A program made the translations under genes and the position numbers. The notes beneath the pieces are model-generated. The model was given only the letters and a program-made list of their open reading frames with translations. It was not told the DNA's origin and did no database searches. A DNA stretch of 64,000 bases, from positions 62,001 through 126,000 of the forward strand of contig NZ_QJST01000001.1 of NCBI RefSeq assembly GCF_003226255.1, written 5' to 3'. Positions 18,293-26,453 of the stretch are shown here, one piece after another; position 1 is the first letter of the stretch; the number at the start of each line of letters is the position of its first letter. This DNA comes from Idiomarina fontislapidosi. Its GTDB lineage: Bacteria > Pseudomonadota > Gammaproteobacteria > Enterobacterales > Alteromonadaceae.

Positions 18293-20401
18293 TTAAAATG
18301 TATAGCGGACGCCAAAGTTTATTGAACGCCCCGCACCGGCGATATTGTCGAAGCCTTGGCTTTGCTCGGCTTTTTGCGCGGCAATATTAACCCCGCCGAG
18401 TGGCTGCTGATAATACTCGTCCAGCAGGTTAGTGATGGCAAAATTAAGCTGCCAACTGTTAATCGCGTAGCTCAGCTGCCAATCGATGACTTGATACGCC
18501 TCGGTGCGATTTTCTAAGCGCTGGGGGTCAACGCGATGTTTGTCTTCGACATGTTCAACCGTTAACTTTTGCTGCCAGTTACGCCATTGCTGAGTGAGTG
18601 CCAAGCGCACGGTCAGTGGTTGAATTTGATACAGCGGTCTGCCGTTATCTTGTTCGCCATGGGTGTAACGAGCGGTCGCGTTAAGCAGCCATTCATCGGC
18701 ACCGAATACCTTGGTCCAACGCTGGCGGTATTCGGCACTCACACCTTTTAATCTGGCATCGACATTGGTCATTTGTAAAATATTACGTGCGCTAGCAGGG
18801 GTTGTCCCGCGATTAAATGTACCGACGACTTCGGCATCAATATAATCATCGACTTGCGTGAAAAAGGGGCTTATGGACACGTGCCATGCGTCGTTATTCG
18901 CCTCCACTTGGTAATTGGCACTGAGGGTTTGTGCGGTTTCAGGGGCAAGATCAATACGTCCGATATAACCATTGCCATCGCCAAACCAGCCTATCATGGT
19001 GGTCGCCATGACACCTTGCCCCCAACTGTAGCGTTCGTATAGGTTAGGTGCGCGGTTCTTTTGTGCCAGCCCCCATTCAAGACTTTGTTGTGCGTTGAGT
19101 GTATGTTTAATCGCGAGGGTGTAATCGACAAGTGTGTCGGTTTGCTCGCGCTCAGACTGATTAAACACAGCAGCGGCGGCGGCATCGGGGTTAGCCATCC
19201 CCATCATGGGGTTGTCATTGTAGGGTTGAACAGGACCGGTATCGGTGCGGACATACTCGACACGCAATCCCGCATTGATAAACCAATCATTGGTCATCTG
19301 TATATCCGAATCGGCAAACACTGCAACACGTCGACGCTCGCCGTCATTGATGTTGATGTAAGGGTTAGGTCCCATCATCATTGAATCGGCCAGAGCGGGC
19401 CAATAGTCGTTCAGTTGGTAATCGACTAACTCATGTCCGAGGTTCAGCTCGCTGGCGTATTTGCCTGCCCACGTTACCGGTATCATCCAATGCAGTTTGT
19501 AACTTCGGTCGCGTGCATCGGTGATCATCGGCATCATGCCGGGCTTTTCTTCGGTGAAGAAGCCCATTTCATGCTCGACCGATTGCCAATTGAAGTAGCC
19601 CGTGAAGCGCGCGCCCTGATCTAAGTGACGTTGGTACTTAATATGCGCGCCCACACTTTGGTTATCGGTCATATCCATGTATTGGTTGGGGAAGCCTTGA
19701 TAGGGGATTGCTTGCGCGGTGAGTTTGCTGATCACTTGCTGCTGACTGTCGCGCCATGCCACAGTGAGGGCATGATTGTGCGATTGATAGAGGGTATCCA
19801 ATACGGTGTCACCGTGACCATCTTCATAGCTGTTGGATTCCTCATAAGCACCTTGGTAGTCAACTGACCATGTGTTGCTCGCCCAATGGGCGCCGGTCCC
19901 GGCTAGCCATTTGTCGCCATTGCTTTGGTATTCGCCTGCGAAGTAGCCTTGTTGCCAAGCGAGTTGTTCGGTATCGGCAAACTGTGCACGCATTTGTGCA
20001 AGATTAATAACCCCCGCAATATTGTCCCCCCCGCTGCGCACGGGCGTAATGCCGGCAATCACTTGGGCTGATGCGACTTGGTTCGCCGATATGTAGGACA
20101 GGGGCGGGTTCATTTGATTCGCGCAGGCGGCTGTCAGTTCGGCACCATCGATGATCACTTTGATGCGATCGCCCATCATGCCATTGATGACTGGGAGCGC
20201 AGACACCCCACCTGCGGCCGAAAACTCCACACCTTGTTCGCGCAACTGACTGGATAAATCGCCCAATGGATTTTGGCTGCGTTGACCTGTGATCTCAATG
20301 ACTTCGGTTTCGACTGAAGGCGACTGCGCATAACTCGACAGTGAACTCAGAGTCGCCATCATAATCAGGCTAACAGGGGCAGGTTTAAAGGTGCTCGGCA
20401 T
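18293..20401 (-). CDS. TonB-dependent copper receptor (OprC/NosA family)
   Basis: This 702-residue outer-membrane receptor has a signal peptide (about 1-25), a short plug domain and a 22-strand-type barrel ending in the aromatic GVRYTF. The plug has Cys93-x3-Met97 in AACANQMNPPL, and the barrel has His304-x-Met306 (HWM). These match the CxxxM and HxM copper-ligand motifs known for OprC. Met-rich loops (MMPM, SMMMG, NPMMGM) add to a copper assignment. Downstream genes encode a RegBA-like two-component system. Copper specificity is inferred from motifs. Confidence 0.83.
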   Translation of the reverse strand: MPSTFKPAPVSLIMMATLSSLSSYAQSPSVETEVIEITGQRSQNPLGDLSSQLREQGVEFSAAGGVSALPVINGMMGDRIKVIIDGAELTAACANQMNPPLSYISANQVASAQVIAGITPVRSGGDNIAGVINLAQMRAQFADTEQLAWQQGYFAGEYQSNGDKWLAGTGAHWASNTWSVDYQGAYEESNSYEDGHGDTVLDTLYQSHNHALTVAWRDSQQQVISKLTAQAIPYQGFPNQYMDMTDNQSVGAHIKYQRHLDQGARFTGYFNWQSVEHEMGFFTEEKPGMMPMITDARDRSYKLHWMIPVTWAGKYASELNLGHELVDYQLNDYWPALADSMMMGPNPYININDGERRRVAVFADSDIQMTNDWFINAGLRVEYVRTDTGPVQPYNDNPMMGMANPDAAAAAVFNQSEREQTDTLVDYTLAIKHTLNAQQSLEWGLAQKNRAPNLYERYSWGQGVMATTMIGWFGDGNGYIGRIDLAPETAQTLSANYQVEANNDAWHVSISPFFTQVDDYIDAEVVGTFNRGTTPASARNILQMTNVDARLKGVSAEYRQRWTKVFGADEWLLNATARYTHGEQDNGRPLYQIQPLTVRLALTQQWRNWQQKLTVEHVEDKHRVDPQRLENRTEAYQVIDWQLSYAINSWQLNFAITNLLDEYYQQPLGGVNIAAQKAEQSQGFDNIAGAGRSINFGVRYTF

Positions 20402-20469
20402 GCGTTTAGTTCCACGTAATCAACAATGAATGTGCCGACCAGTTTACGAACTTAATGGCTGTTGACCAT

Positions 20470-20484
20470 GTGACAAATTGTCGC
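20470..20484. promoter_or_regulatory. RegA/RegR-type palindrome upstream of copper receptor gene
   Basis: GTGACAAATTGTCGC agrees with the recalled RegR/RegA consensus GNGRCRTTNNGNCGC at all fixed positions except the central TT. The arms GACAA/TTGTC form a near-perfect dyad, and the other strand scores equally. It lies about 70-84 bases upstream of the receptor start, whose operon encodes a RegA-like regulator. Confidence 0.5.
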
Positions 20485-20591
20485 ACCTGTCATGAATGAA
20501 TCGCTTTTACCACGTTTGTAAGTACTCACCTTTACGAACCTTTTACTGTTTCAGACCTTGTTGAATAAGGCTTCAAGGCATAGTGTTTAGA

Positions 20592-20643
20592 GGTCATCGG
20601 GCGGCTCGGGTGACCCCCCGAATAACTCTGAGCCGTCGGTGAC
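20592..20643 (+). other. Possible structured RNA leader of a small ORF
   Basis: Two nested inverted repeats occur: CGGCTC (20602-20607) with GAGCCG (20630-20635), and outside it GTCA (20593-20596) with TGAC (20640-20643). A GC-rich internal segment GGGTGACCCCCC lies within. The element ends about 12 bases before the AAGGAG of the 55-codon ORF at 20668. It matches no riboswitch class I can name. Confidence 0.35.
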
Positions 20644-20667
20644 ACCTTCTAAGCTAAGGAGCAGATC

Positions 20668-20835
20668 ATGACGATTGATTGGGCGTCGATAAATCGACAA
20701 CTCGATGAAACTCTCAAGCGTAGAGCTCAAACCCGCTGGCATCGTCGTGCACAGCCACGCAGTGTCCAACAAATCTTGAGCAAAGATGAGCTTGATGCAC
20801 TGCGCACTGAATTTGAACGGGCGCGCTCACGCTAA
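20668..20835 (+). CDS. Small basic protein, 55 residues, unknown
   Basis: A 55-codon reading frame starts with ATG at 20668, preceded by an excellent ribosome site (AAGGAG, 6-base spacing), and ends in TAA. The product has no membrane segment, is rich in Arg (about one residue in five) and ends in a likely helix (LSKDELDALRTEFERARSR). It lies between the divergently oriented copper receptor gene and the convergent LysR gene, whose stop it overlaps. I do not recognise it. Coding status rests on the ribosome site and clean composition. Confidence 0.5.
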   Translation: MTIDWASINRQLDETLKRRAQTRWHRRAQPRSVQQILSKDELDALRTEFERARSR

Positions 20836-21698
20836 TCATAACGCGCCAGCAAGCGATTCAACCACGGGTGTTGGAACGGCTGCTTAATGGTAATGGCATA
20901 AAATTGCTCAAATAAATTCGGCAATGTGACATAACGTTGCAATCGTTGACTGTCCAGCTCATCTTTTACCACCACGTCAGGAATCACCGCAAGCGCGCCA
21001 CCATCACGTGCTAACAACCGCAACATCGCCATATCATCTGCCTCAGCGATAATCTGAGGTGACCACTGATATTGAGTCGCCAACATATCGAAACCGGAGC
21101 GCAATGGCGCGCTGGTCGGTGGCAGTACCCACGAGCGCTTGCGCAGTGCCGGATCATCGAGCGACGTTATCGGCAAACCTGGCACACCAATAATTGACAC
21201 TGGCTGACGCGCGAGTAGTCGGCTTTGCCATATATCTTCATCTTGACCCGCCACATCGGTATTGGCGAGCGCTATATCAATGCGGTGCTCGGCAAGCTCG
21301 GTGAGTAATTGATGGGTCGACATGGAGTGCAAGCGAAACGGTTGGGGTGAGGGGCTCATTAAGGATGCGATGAATTGCTCAACAAAGTTACGCGACATGG
21401 TTGATGCGTGACCAATACGCACCACACTGGCTTGACTGGTCTTACCTTGCTTGAGTTGCTCGACCAAACTTTGGCCTTCTGCAAAAATGCGGTCGGCATA
21501 TTGTTTAGCAATGTAGCCTGCCTGGGTTAGCTTGAGGCGACGACCTTCACGCTCAAACAAGGTTTGCCCCAACCACTCCTCAAGTTGCTTGATCTGGCTC
21601 GAAAGCGCCGATTGAGAGACGTGCAGTTGCTGTGCTGTTTGCGTTAAGTGACCGGTTTTGGCAACCGACCAAAAGTAGTACAGGTGACGATAATTCAT
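20832..21698 (-). CDS. LysR regulator (NhaR-like) of the dab operon
   Basis: This 288-residue protein has an N-terminal winged helix (residues 1-60; LTQTAQQLHVSQSALSSQI) of the NhaR-like subgroup starting MNYRHLYYFW, and a C-terminal effector-binding domain. It is divergently transcribed from dabB-dabA with a 104-base intergenic region. This is the usual layout for a LysR regulator controlling its neighbour; LysR genes are also found beside characterised DAB loci. The ligand is unknown; an inorganic-carbon-related signal is a guess. Confidence 0.85.
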   Translation of the reverse strand: MNYRHLYYFWSVAKTGHLTQTAQQLHVSQSALSSQIKQLEEWLGQTLFEREGRRLKLTQAGYIAKQYADRIFAEGQSLVEQLKQGKTSQASVVRIGHASTMSRNFVEQFIASLMSPSPQPFRLHSMSTHQLLTELAEHRIDIALANTDVAGQDEDIWQSRLLARQPVSIIGVPGLPITSLDDPALRKRSWVLPPTSAPLRSGFDMLATQYQWSPQIIAEADDMAMLRLLARDGGALAVIPDVVVKDELDSQRLQRYVTLPNLFEQFYAITIKQPFQHPWLNRLLARYD

Positions 21699-21710
21699 GG
21701 CTGAACCAAA

Positions 21711-21724
21711 TGTTCTTAAAAACA
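21711..21724. promoter_or_regulatory. Inverted repeat in the lysR-dabB intergenic region
   Basis: TGTT and AACA form a dyad with a 6-base AT-rich spacer (TGTTCTTAAAAACA). It lies 13-26 bases upstream of the LysR start codon in a very AT-rich divergent promoter region. It could be an autoregulatory LysR site, but the match to T-N11-A is imperfect. Confidence 0.3.
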
Positions 21725-21802
21725 GAATAATATAATAATATATATCTATTTTACTTAATTATCACTAGTCGAGATACTAACCACAGTTAAATAGGGTAAA
21801 CG

Positions 21803-23131
21803 ATGGGAGCAACCACGTTGAACTGGATTCAGATCGATGAACTGCGAGTGACCTTGTTAGTGATGGTCGCTTTACTCAGCTGGGTAGTGCTGCGTTACAC
21901 GTGGCGCAACTTTGCGCTCGAGCCGAGTCGGCCGCGTGCGATGGGGTGGATGTTGGGCTGTTTAGCCAGTGTGTTAGTCACCCTGATTGCCAATCATTTT
22001 ATTTTGTTTCTGTTGAGTTGGACGAGCATCAGTATTTGCTTGCATCGCTTACTGTTGTTCTACCCTGAGCGCGCCCGCGCCGTGTTGGCTACTCACAAAC
22101 GAATGATTACGGCACGTTTAACTGAGCTGTTGCTTGCGGTTAGTTTTGTTCAGTTTTACTTGTGGTCGGGCGATGCCACTATTACAGGAACGTTGGCGCA
22201 TTATGCCGAAACCGGCACGGTGCCGATGGCGGCGATGCTGACTTTGGTCGTTGCCGCGTTACTCAGTTGTGCGCAAATGCCGTTTCATGGCTGGTTGATG
22301 CAAGTGGTTGAATCACCGACGTCGGTATCGTCACTATTACATGCCGGAATTGTGAATCTTGGCGGTTTCTTATTACTGAGCTTTGCTCCTTTACTGACAG
22401 AGGCTGAAGCCGCGCGTTGGTTGCTCGGTGTGTTGAGCGCTGTTTCCTGTGGTCTGGCGATTTTAATCATGTCGACGCGCATCAGCATAAAAATCCGCTT
22501 AGCGTGGTCGACTTGCGCGCAGATGGGTTTAATGTTGCTAGAGATTGCGCTGGGTTATTACAGCCTTGCCTTGCTGCATTTGGTCGCGCATTCGTTGTAC
22601 AAAGCGTATGCCTTTTTATCATCGGGCACGGTCCGCCCGATTCACAACGTGCTGGTGCGTAACAGCTGGGTCACGCTGGCCTGGTTTATGTTCAGCTTAG
22701 TGCTGATTAATGGCGCGTTATGGCTGAGCTTTGGTCACTTTAAGCCGACCGCAGCGGTCCTGTTGAGCTTATCGATTACCTTATTAATGTCGCAGGCACA
22801 CAAATTTAGTTGGCTGAAGAGCGTGCTTATCGCCATCGCTTGGGTGGCACTATACACCGCATTGACCCTATCTGCTGCGCAAGTGATGCAAGACGGGCGG
22901 GTGCATATTGCGCTCGATTTGGCGGTGGCGGCGTGGTTCATTGTTTTGGTCGCACTTTACTGGTGGTTAGAACAACATGTCGCGCATAAGGTCAGTCAGC
23001 GGTGGTTTATTCGGTTAAACGCGGGTTTGTATATCGATGAGTGGTTTACCCGCCTTGCGTTGTGGTTATGGCCTCGACCCGAGGAGCGGCATCGCTATGA
23101 TTCTGTGCAGGAAGAGGAGTCGACGTCATGA
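21803..23131 (+). CDS. dabB: DabB: membrane subunit of DAB inorganic carbon pump
   Basis: This 442-residue polytopic protein is related to the ion-translocating NuoL/Mrp antiporter family, with about 12-13 helices. It has the conserved segment MPFHGWLMQVVESPTSVSSL containing the lysine-free variant seen in DabB, and HLVAHSLYKAYAFL with conserved His and Lys. It is shorter than NuoL because the C-terminal long helix is absent. With DabA it forms a cation-coupled complex that accumulates bicarbonate from CO2. It is directly followed by dabA with a 4-base ATGA overlap, and no other complex I genes are nearby. Confidence 0.87.
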   Translation: MGATTLNWIQIDELRVTLLVMVALLSWVVLRYTWRNFALEPSRPRAMGWMLGCLASVLVTLIANHFILFLLSWTSISICLHRLLLFYPERARAVLATHKRMITARLTELLLAVSFVQFYLWSGDATITGTLAHYAETGTVPMAAMLTLVVAALLSCAQMPFHGWLMQVVESPTSVSSLLHAGIVNLGGFLLLSFAPLLTEAEAARWLLGVLSAVSCGLAILIMSTRISIKIRLAWSTCAQMGLMLLEIALGYYSLALLHLVAHSLYKAYAFLSSGTVRPIHNVLVRNSWVTLAWFMFSLVLINGALWLSFGHFKPTAAVLLSLSITLLMSQAHKFSWLKSVLIAIAWVALYTALTLSAAQVMQDGRVHIALDLAVAAWFIVLVALYWWLEQHVAHKVSQRWFIRLNAGLYIDEWFTRLALWLWPRPEERHRYDSVQEEESTS

Positions 23132-25386
23132 GTGAGTTTATCCAACTGGCCCGTCAACAGTGTGCGCGTGTTGCTCCTATGTGGCCGCTGGCTGAGTCGA
23201 TTGCAGTGAACCCCTGTTGGTTCTTCACCGACCAGCCGGTTGAGCGAGTGTCGGCGATTTGGAAGTATGTTTCGGACATTGATTTAGTGATGGATCGGGC
23301 GTTTTACCGTCAACAGCTTCATCAAGGCAAACTCGACGATACGCTGTTACCAACCGATGCAATAAAGCAACTTTCAGAGCCACAACGCTTACCGCGTTGG
23401 TTTAATGTCACCGATATAGTTGATCAGCTGCAGACACGACAACGCAAGATGCTCTGGCAGGATGAAGTGGTTCTGCAAATCAGCCAATTTTGCGGATTGC
23501 ACACCGAGTTCCCCGAACGTTTTGTTGATGAATCGCAGCCCGATAATGGCTTGTACCTGGGGTGGTTAACGGTGGTACGCGAGGATAAGGGTATCGCCAC
23601 GCTGATGGGTGAACGTCAACTGCCGCATTACTTTGATGGCTTACCAGACGATATCACTGAGCTGTATCAGGTGCTCGCCGATGACTGGTTGCAGCATTAC
23701 AGTGAAGATGCGCTTAACTATTATTTGTTTGCCTTGCTGATTGATGTTCTGGGTTGGTCTTCGGCGCTGCGTTACCGCGATTGGGATCCATCTACACCAC
23801 AGAATAATATCGAGCCGGTGTTGTCGTTGTTGGGTATCCGTCTGGCGTGGGATTATGTGTTATGGCAGTGGGCAAAAGATACCTCAAGCGATCTGTTTAA
23901 CCGTCTGAGCCAACGCTTTGCCCAGCAGGCGGCGCGGTGTCAACGAGATTGTGCACGGGTTGAACAGTCGCAACGTATTCATTGGCAGTGCCAGCGCGCG
24001 TATGAACGTGAGCAGCTGCAAGGCTATCGTTTAGCGCCTAAAGTGGGCTCGGTGGTTGAGGAACGCCCCACCGTACAAGCGGCTTTTTGTATTGATGTGC
24101 GCTCTGAGCCATTGCGACGTGCGCTCGATACACAAAGTGGTATAAAAAGTCTGGGTGTGGCGGGCTTTTTTGGCTTGCCGATTGGGTTTAAATCGCAGCA
24201 GGGTAAACGTCCGCAATTGCCTGGGTTATTGAATCCGCAAATATGGGTGTCCGAAAAAGATGTGGCGTTACCCGGTGCCACCATCACGGCGATTGGTGAA
24301 CTGCTGGATACGCCGACGTCGAGCCTAAATGCGGTTGAGGTCCTGGGCTTAGCTAAAGGTATCGGCTTATTTACTGCGCATGGTGAGGTGGAGTCAACCG
24401 ATACTGCGCTCGCTCAGTTAGACATTGACGTTGCACAGGTGAAAACGCCGCTGGTTGAGGCATTAGCCGGTACGTTGACGAGCTTGGGGCTGACGCAATT
24501 TGGCGAGCATTTTGTCTGGGTTGGGCATAGTTCTCATCACGAGAATAATCCGCAACGCGCGGCGATGAACTGTGGTGCCTGTGGCGGTCAAAGTGGTGCG
24601 ATTAATGCGCGACTCATGTGCCAGTTATTGAATCAAGCGGACATTCGCTCAGCTTTAGCGGAACGGGGCATAGAGATACCCGCGGATACGCAGTTTTATG
24701 CCGGTCTGCATGAAACCGTCACTGATCGTATTCTGCCTTTGAGTGGTGAGTTTCCTGATGTTGTCAAAAACGCCTTTGAGCGCGCCAGTGAGACGGTACG
24801 TGAGCATAAGCAATATCCACAAACGCGGTCCGGATTGAATCGTTTAGCAGACTTATTTAAGAAGACTAGGGACTGGGCCGAAGTTCGACCTGAGTGGGGG
24901 TTAGCGGACAACTTTATGATGGTGCTTGCACCGCGCGCGCGCAGTGCCGAGATTGATTTGGGTGGTCGTGCATTCTTGCACGATTATGATGCACAGCAGG
25001 ATCCAGACGCGAGCATTTTGGCGGCGTTGATCAGTGCGCCAGGTGTTGTCGCGCACTGGATTAACTGGCAGTACTTTACATCGGTCACCGCACCGACGCG
25101 TTTGGGCAGTGGTAACAAGTTGCTGCATAACCGGGTGGCGCAGAACGTCGGTGTATTTGAGGGGAACAGTGGCGATCTGCGCATTGGCTTATCGTTACAG
25201 TCGGTGTGGGATGGTGAGCAATGGCGTCATCGTCCGTGCCGGTTACAGGTGATTATTGATGCATCTGACGAACAGATTAATCAGGCGTTGGATGCCAGTC
25301 CCAGTTTCAAGCCGCTGGTTAAAAATCGTTGGTTGTATGTGTATCGGCTGGACGAAGAAGGGCAACTTACAGAGCTTACATTATAA
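23128..25386 (+). CDS. dabA: DabA: carbonic-anhydrase-like subunit (DUF2309/UPF0753)
   Basis: This 752-residue cytoplasmic protein of the DUF2309 family is distantly related to beta-carbonic anhydrases. The predicted zinc site is complete: Cys321 and Asp323 in FCIDVRSEP, His467 in WVGHSSHH and Cys482 in MNCGACGG. The His-to-Cys spacing of 15 equals that recalled for Halothiobacillus DabA2 (His524, Cys539). It is thought to hydrate CO2 to bicarbonate vectorially, driven by cation flow through DabB. Translationally coupled to dabB. No carboxysome or Rubisco genes are in the window, so in this organism it may supply bicarbonate for anaplerotic carboxylation. Confidence 0.9.
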   Translation: MSEFIQLARQQCARVAPMWPLAESIAVNPCWFFTDQPVERVSAIWKYVSDIDLVMDRAFYRQQLHQGKLDDTLLPTDAIKQLSEPQRLPRWFNVTDIVDQLQTRQRKMLWQDEVVLQISQFCGLHTEFPERFVDESQPDNGLYLGWLTVVREDKGIATLMGERQLPHYFDGLPDDITELYQVLADDWLQHYSEDALNYYLFALLIDVLGWSSALRYRDWDPSTPQNNIEPVLSLLGIRLAWDYVLWQWAKDTSSDLFNRLSQRFAQQAARCQRDCARVEQSQRIHWQCQRAYEREQLQGYRLAPKVGSVVEERPTVQAAFCIDVRSEPLRRALDTQSGIKSLGVAGFFGLPIGFKSQQGKRPQLPGLLNPQIWVSEKDVALPGATITAIGELLDTPTSSLNAVEVLGLAKGIGLFTAHGEVESTDTALAQLDIDVAQVKTPLVEALAGTLTSLGLTQFGEHFVWVGHSSHHENNPQRAAMNCGACGGQSGAINARLMCQLLNQADIRSALAERGIEIPADTQFYAGLHETVTDRILPLSGEFPDVVKNAFERASETVREHKQYPQTRSGLNRLADLFKKTRDWAEVRPEWGLADNFMMVLAPRARSAEIDLGGRAFLHDYDAQQDPDASILAALISAPGVVAHWINWQYFTSVTAPTRLGSGNKLLHNRVAQNVGVFEGNSGDLRIGLSLQSVWDGEQWRHRPCRLQVIIDASDEQINQALDASPSFKPLVKNRWLYVYRLDEEGQLTELTL

Positions 25387-25484
25387 CTGATTGCTATAAC
25401 CGACCCGGCGTCGTAGTTTGTACGCTTGAACTTACAAATAAGTTCGCGTAAAAGGGGAACATCACTCGGCTTTGGAGCCATTCC

Positions 25485-26252
25485 ATGCGTGTTGTTCCCT
25501 TTTTTCTTGCTATCATCCTATTGGGTTGGGGCAGCTTTGTCTCCGTTGGCGTTGCTGCACCCTTTGACGATTCAGTTATTAAGCAGTCGCGTTCGGGCAT
25601 TTGCCACGATCCCTCCAGTCCCTACTATCAGCGTACTAAAAATTTTACCGCCTACGATAGCTTACGCGCGTGTTTAGCCAATGGTGGGCGTTTGCCCAAA
25701 GGCCACCGTCCAGCTGTTCAACCGCAGCAAACACAGCAACCACAGGATAAAGACTATGACCGTTCTGCCTTTGGGCGTTGGTTGGACGATGATAATGACT
25801 GCATGAATACGCGTCACGAGCTGCTGCAGCAGTTATCTACGCGTTCGGTGAGCTACAGCCAAGATGGTTGTCGTGTCACACGCGGTCGTTGGCTAGATCC
25901 GTACACTGATCGCACATTTTTATCATCCAGCGATTTAGATATTGATCACTTAGTGCCATTGAAGTGGGCTTGGGATAATGGTGCCAATACGTGGGATGAC
26001 GAAAAACGTCAACGTTTTGCTAATGACCCGGTAAATTTGTTTGCGGTAGACAACGGTACGAATCGCAGTAAAGGAGCGCAGGGCCCCCAGCAATGGCTGC
26101 CACCTAATGCACGTTTTCACTGTCAGTATTTGACGCGCTATCAACGCGTATTAAAGATTTACGACTTTACAAATACGGTACAACAGCAGGTCGCGCAGCA
26201 ACGTGAACAGATTTGTCGTTCTGACGCGGTTGCGGGTCGAACTTGGCCATAA
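25485..26252 (+). CDS. Secreted HNH-type nuclease (DUF1524-like)
   Basis: This 255-residue protein has a signal peptide (about residues 1-24). The C-terminal half carries the DUF1524/HNH signature: DIDHLVPLKWAW, then FANDPVNLFAVDNGTNRSKGA and QQWLPP. The His of DIDH and the Asn of the later motif are the expected catalytic and metal residues. Several Cys outside the core suggest disulfides, in keeping with export. It is likely a periplasmic or extracellular DNase used for nutrient scavenging or competition; no immunity gene is apparent. GGAG precedes the ATG. Confidence 0.8.
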   Translation: MRVVPFFLAIILLGWGSFVSVGVAAPFDDSVIKQSRSGICHDPSSPYYQRTKNFTAYDSLRACLANGGRLPKGHRPAVQPQQTQQPQDKDYDRSAFGRWLDDDNDCMNTRHELLQQLSTRSVSYSQDGCRVTRGRWLDPYTDRTFLSSSDLDIDHLVPLKWAWDNGANTWDDEKRQRFANDPVNLFAVDNGTNRSKGAQGPQQWLPPNARFHCQYLTRYQRVLKIYDFTNTVQQQVAQQREQICRSDAVAGRTWP

Positions 26253-26453
26253 CCATAGGTTTTATAATCAATACGTATGCAAATTAAGTAGTCTTTGAGT
26301 AAGGCTTCGTTCAACATGCCGCCGTTACATGACGTCAAGTTGATGTGGTGTAAAGAATAACGAACTTATATGTTCTTATTCATAGTCCTTAGCGCATAAA
26401 ATGCTTTTGCACCGACAAAATGGATTTATCGGTTAAAAAGGATTTTACGCATT

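Noticed and set aside
20592..20643. Guanidine (mini-ykkC), SAH or c-di-GMP riboswitch
   Set aside because: The stems and loops do not contain the conserved motifs I know for these classes; only a generic structured leader is claimed.
20587..20772. 61-residue minus-strand frame upstream of the copper receptor
   Set aside because: No ribosome site, and it opposes the better-supported plus-strand 55-codon ORF.
21803..25386. Part of respiratory complex I
   Set aside because: DabB resembles NuoL, but no other nuo genes are present and its partner is clearly the DUF2309 DabA.
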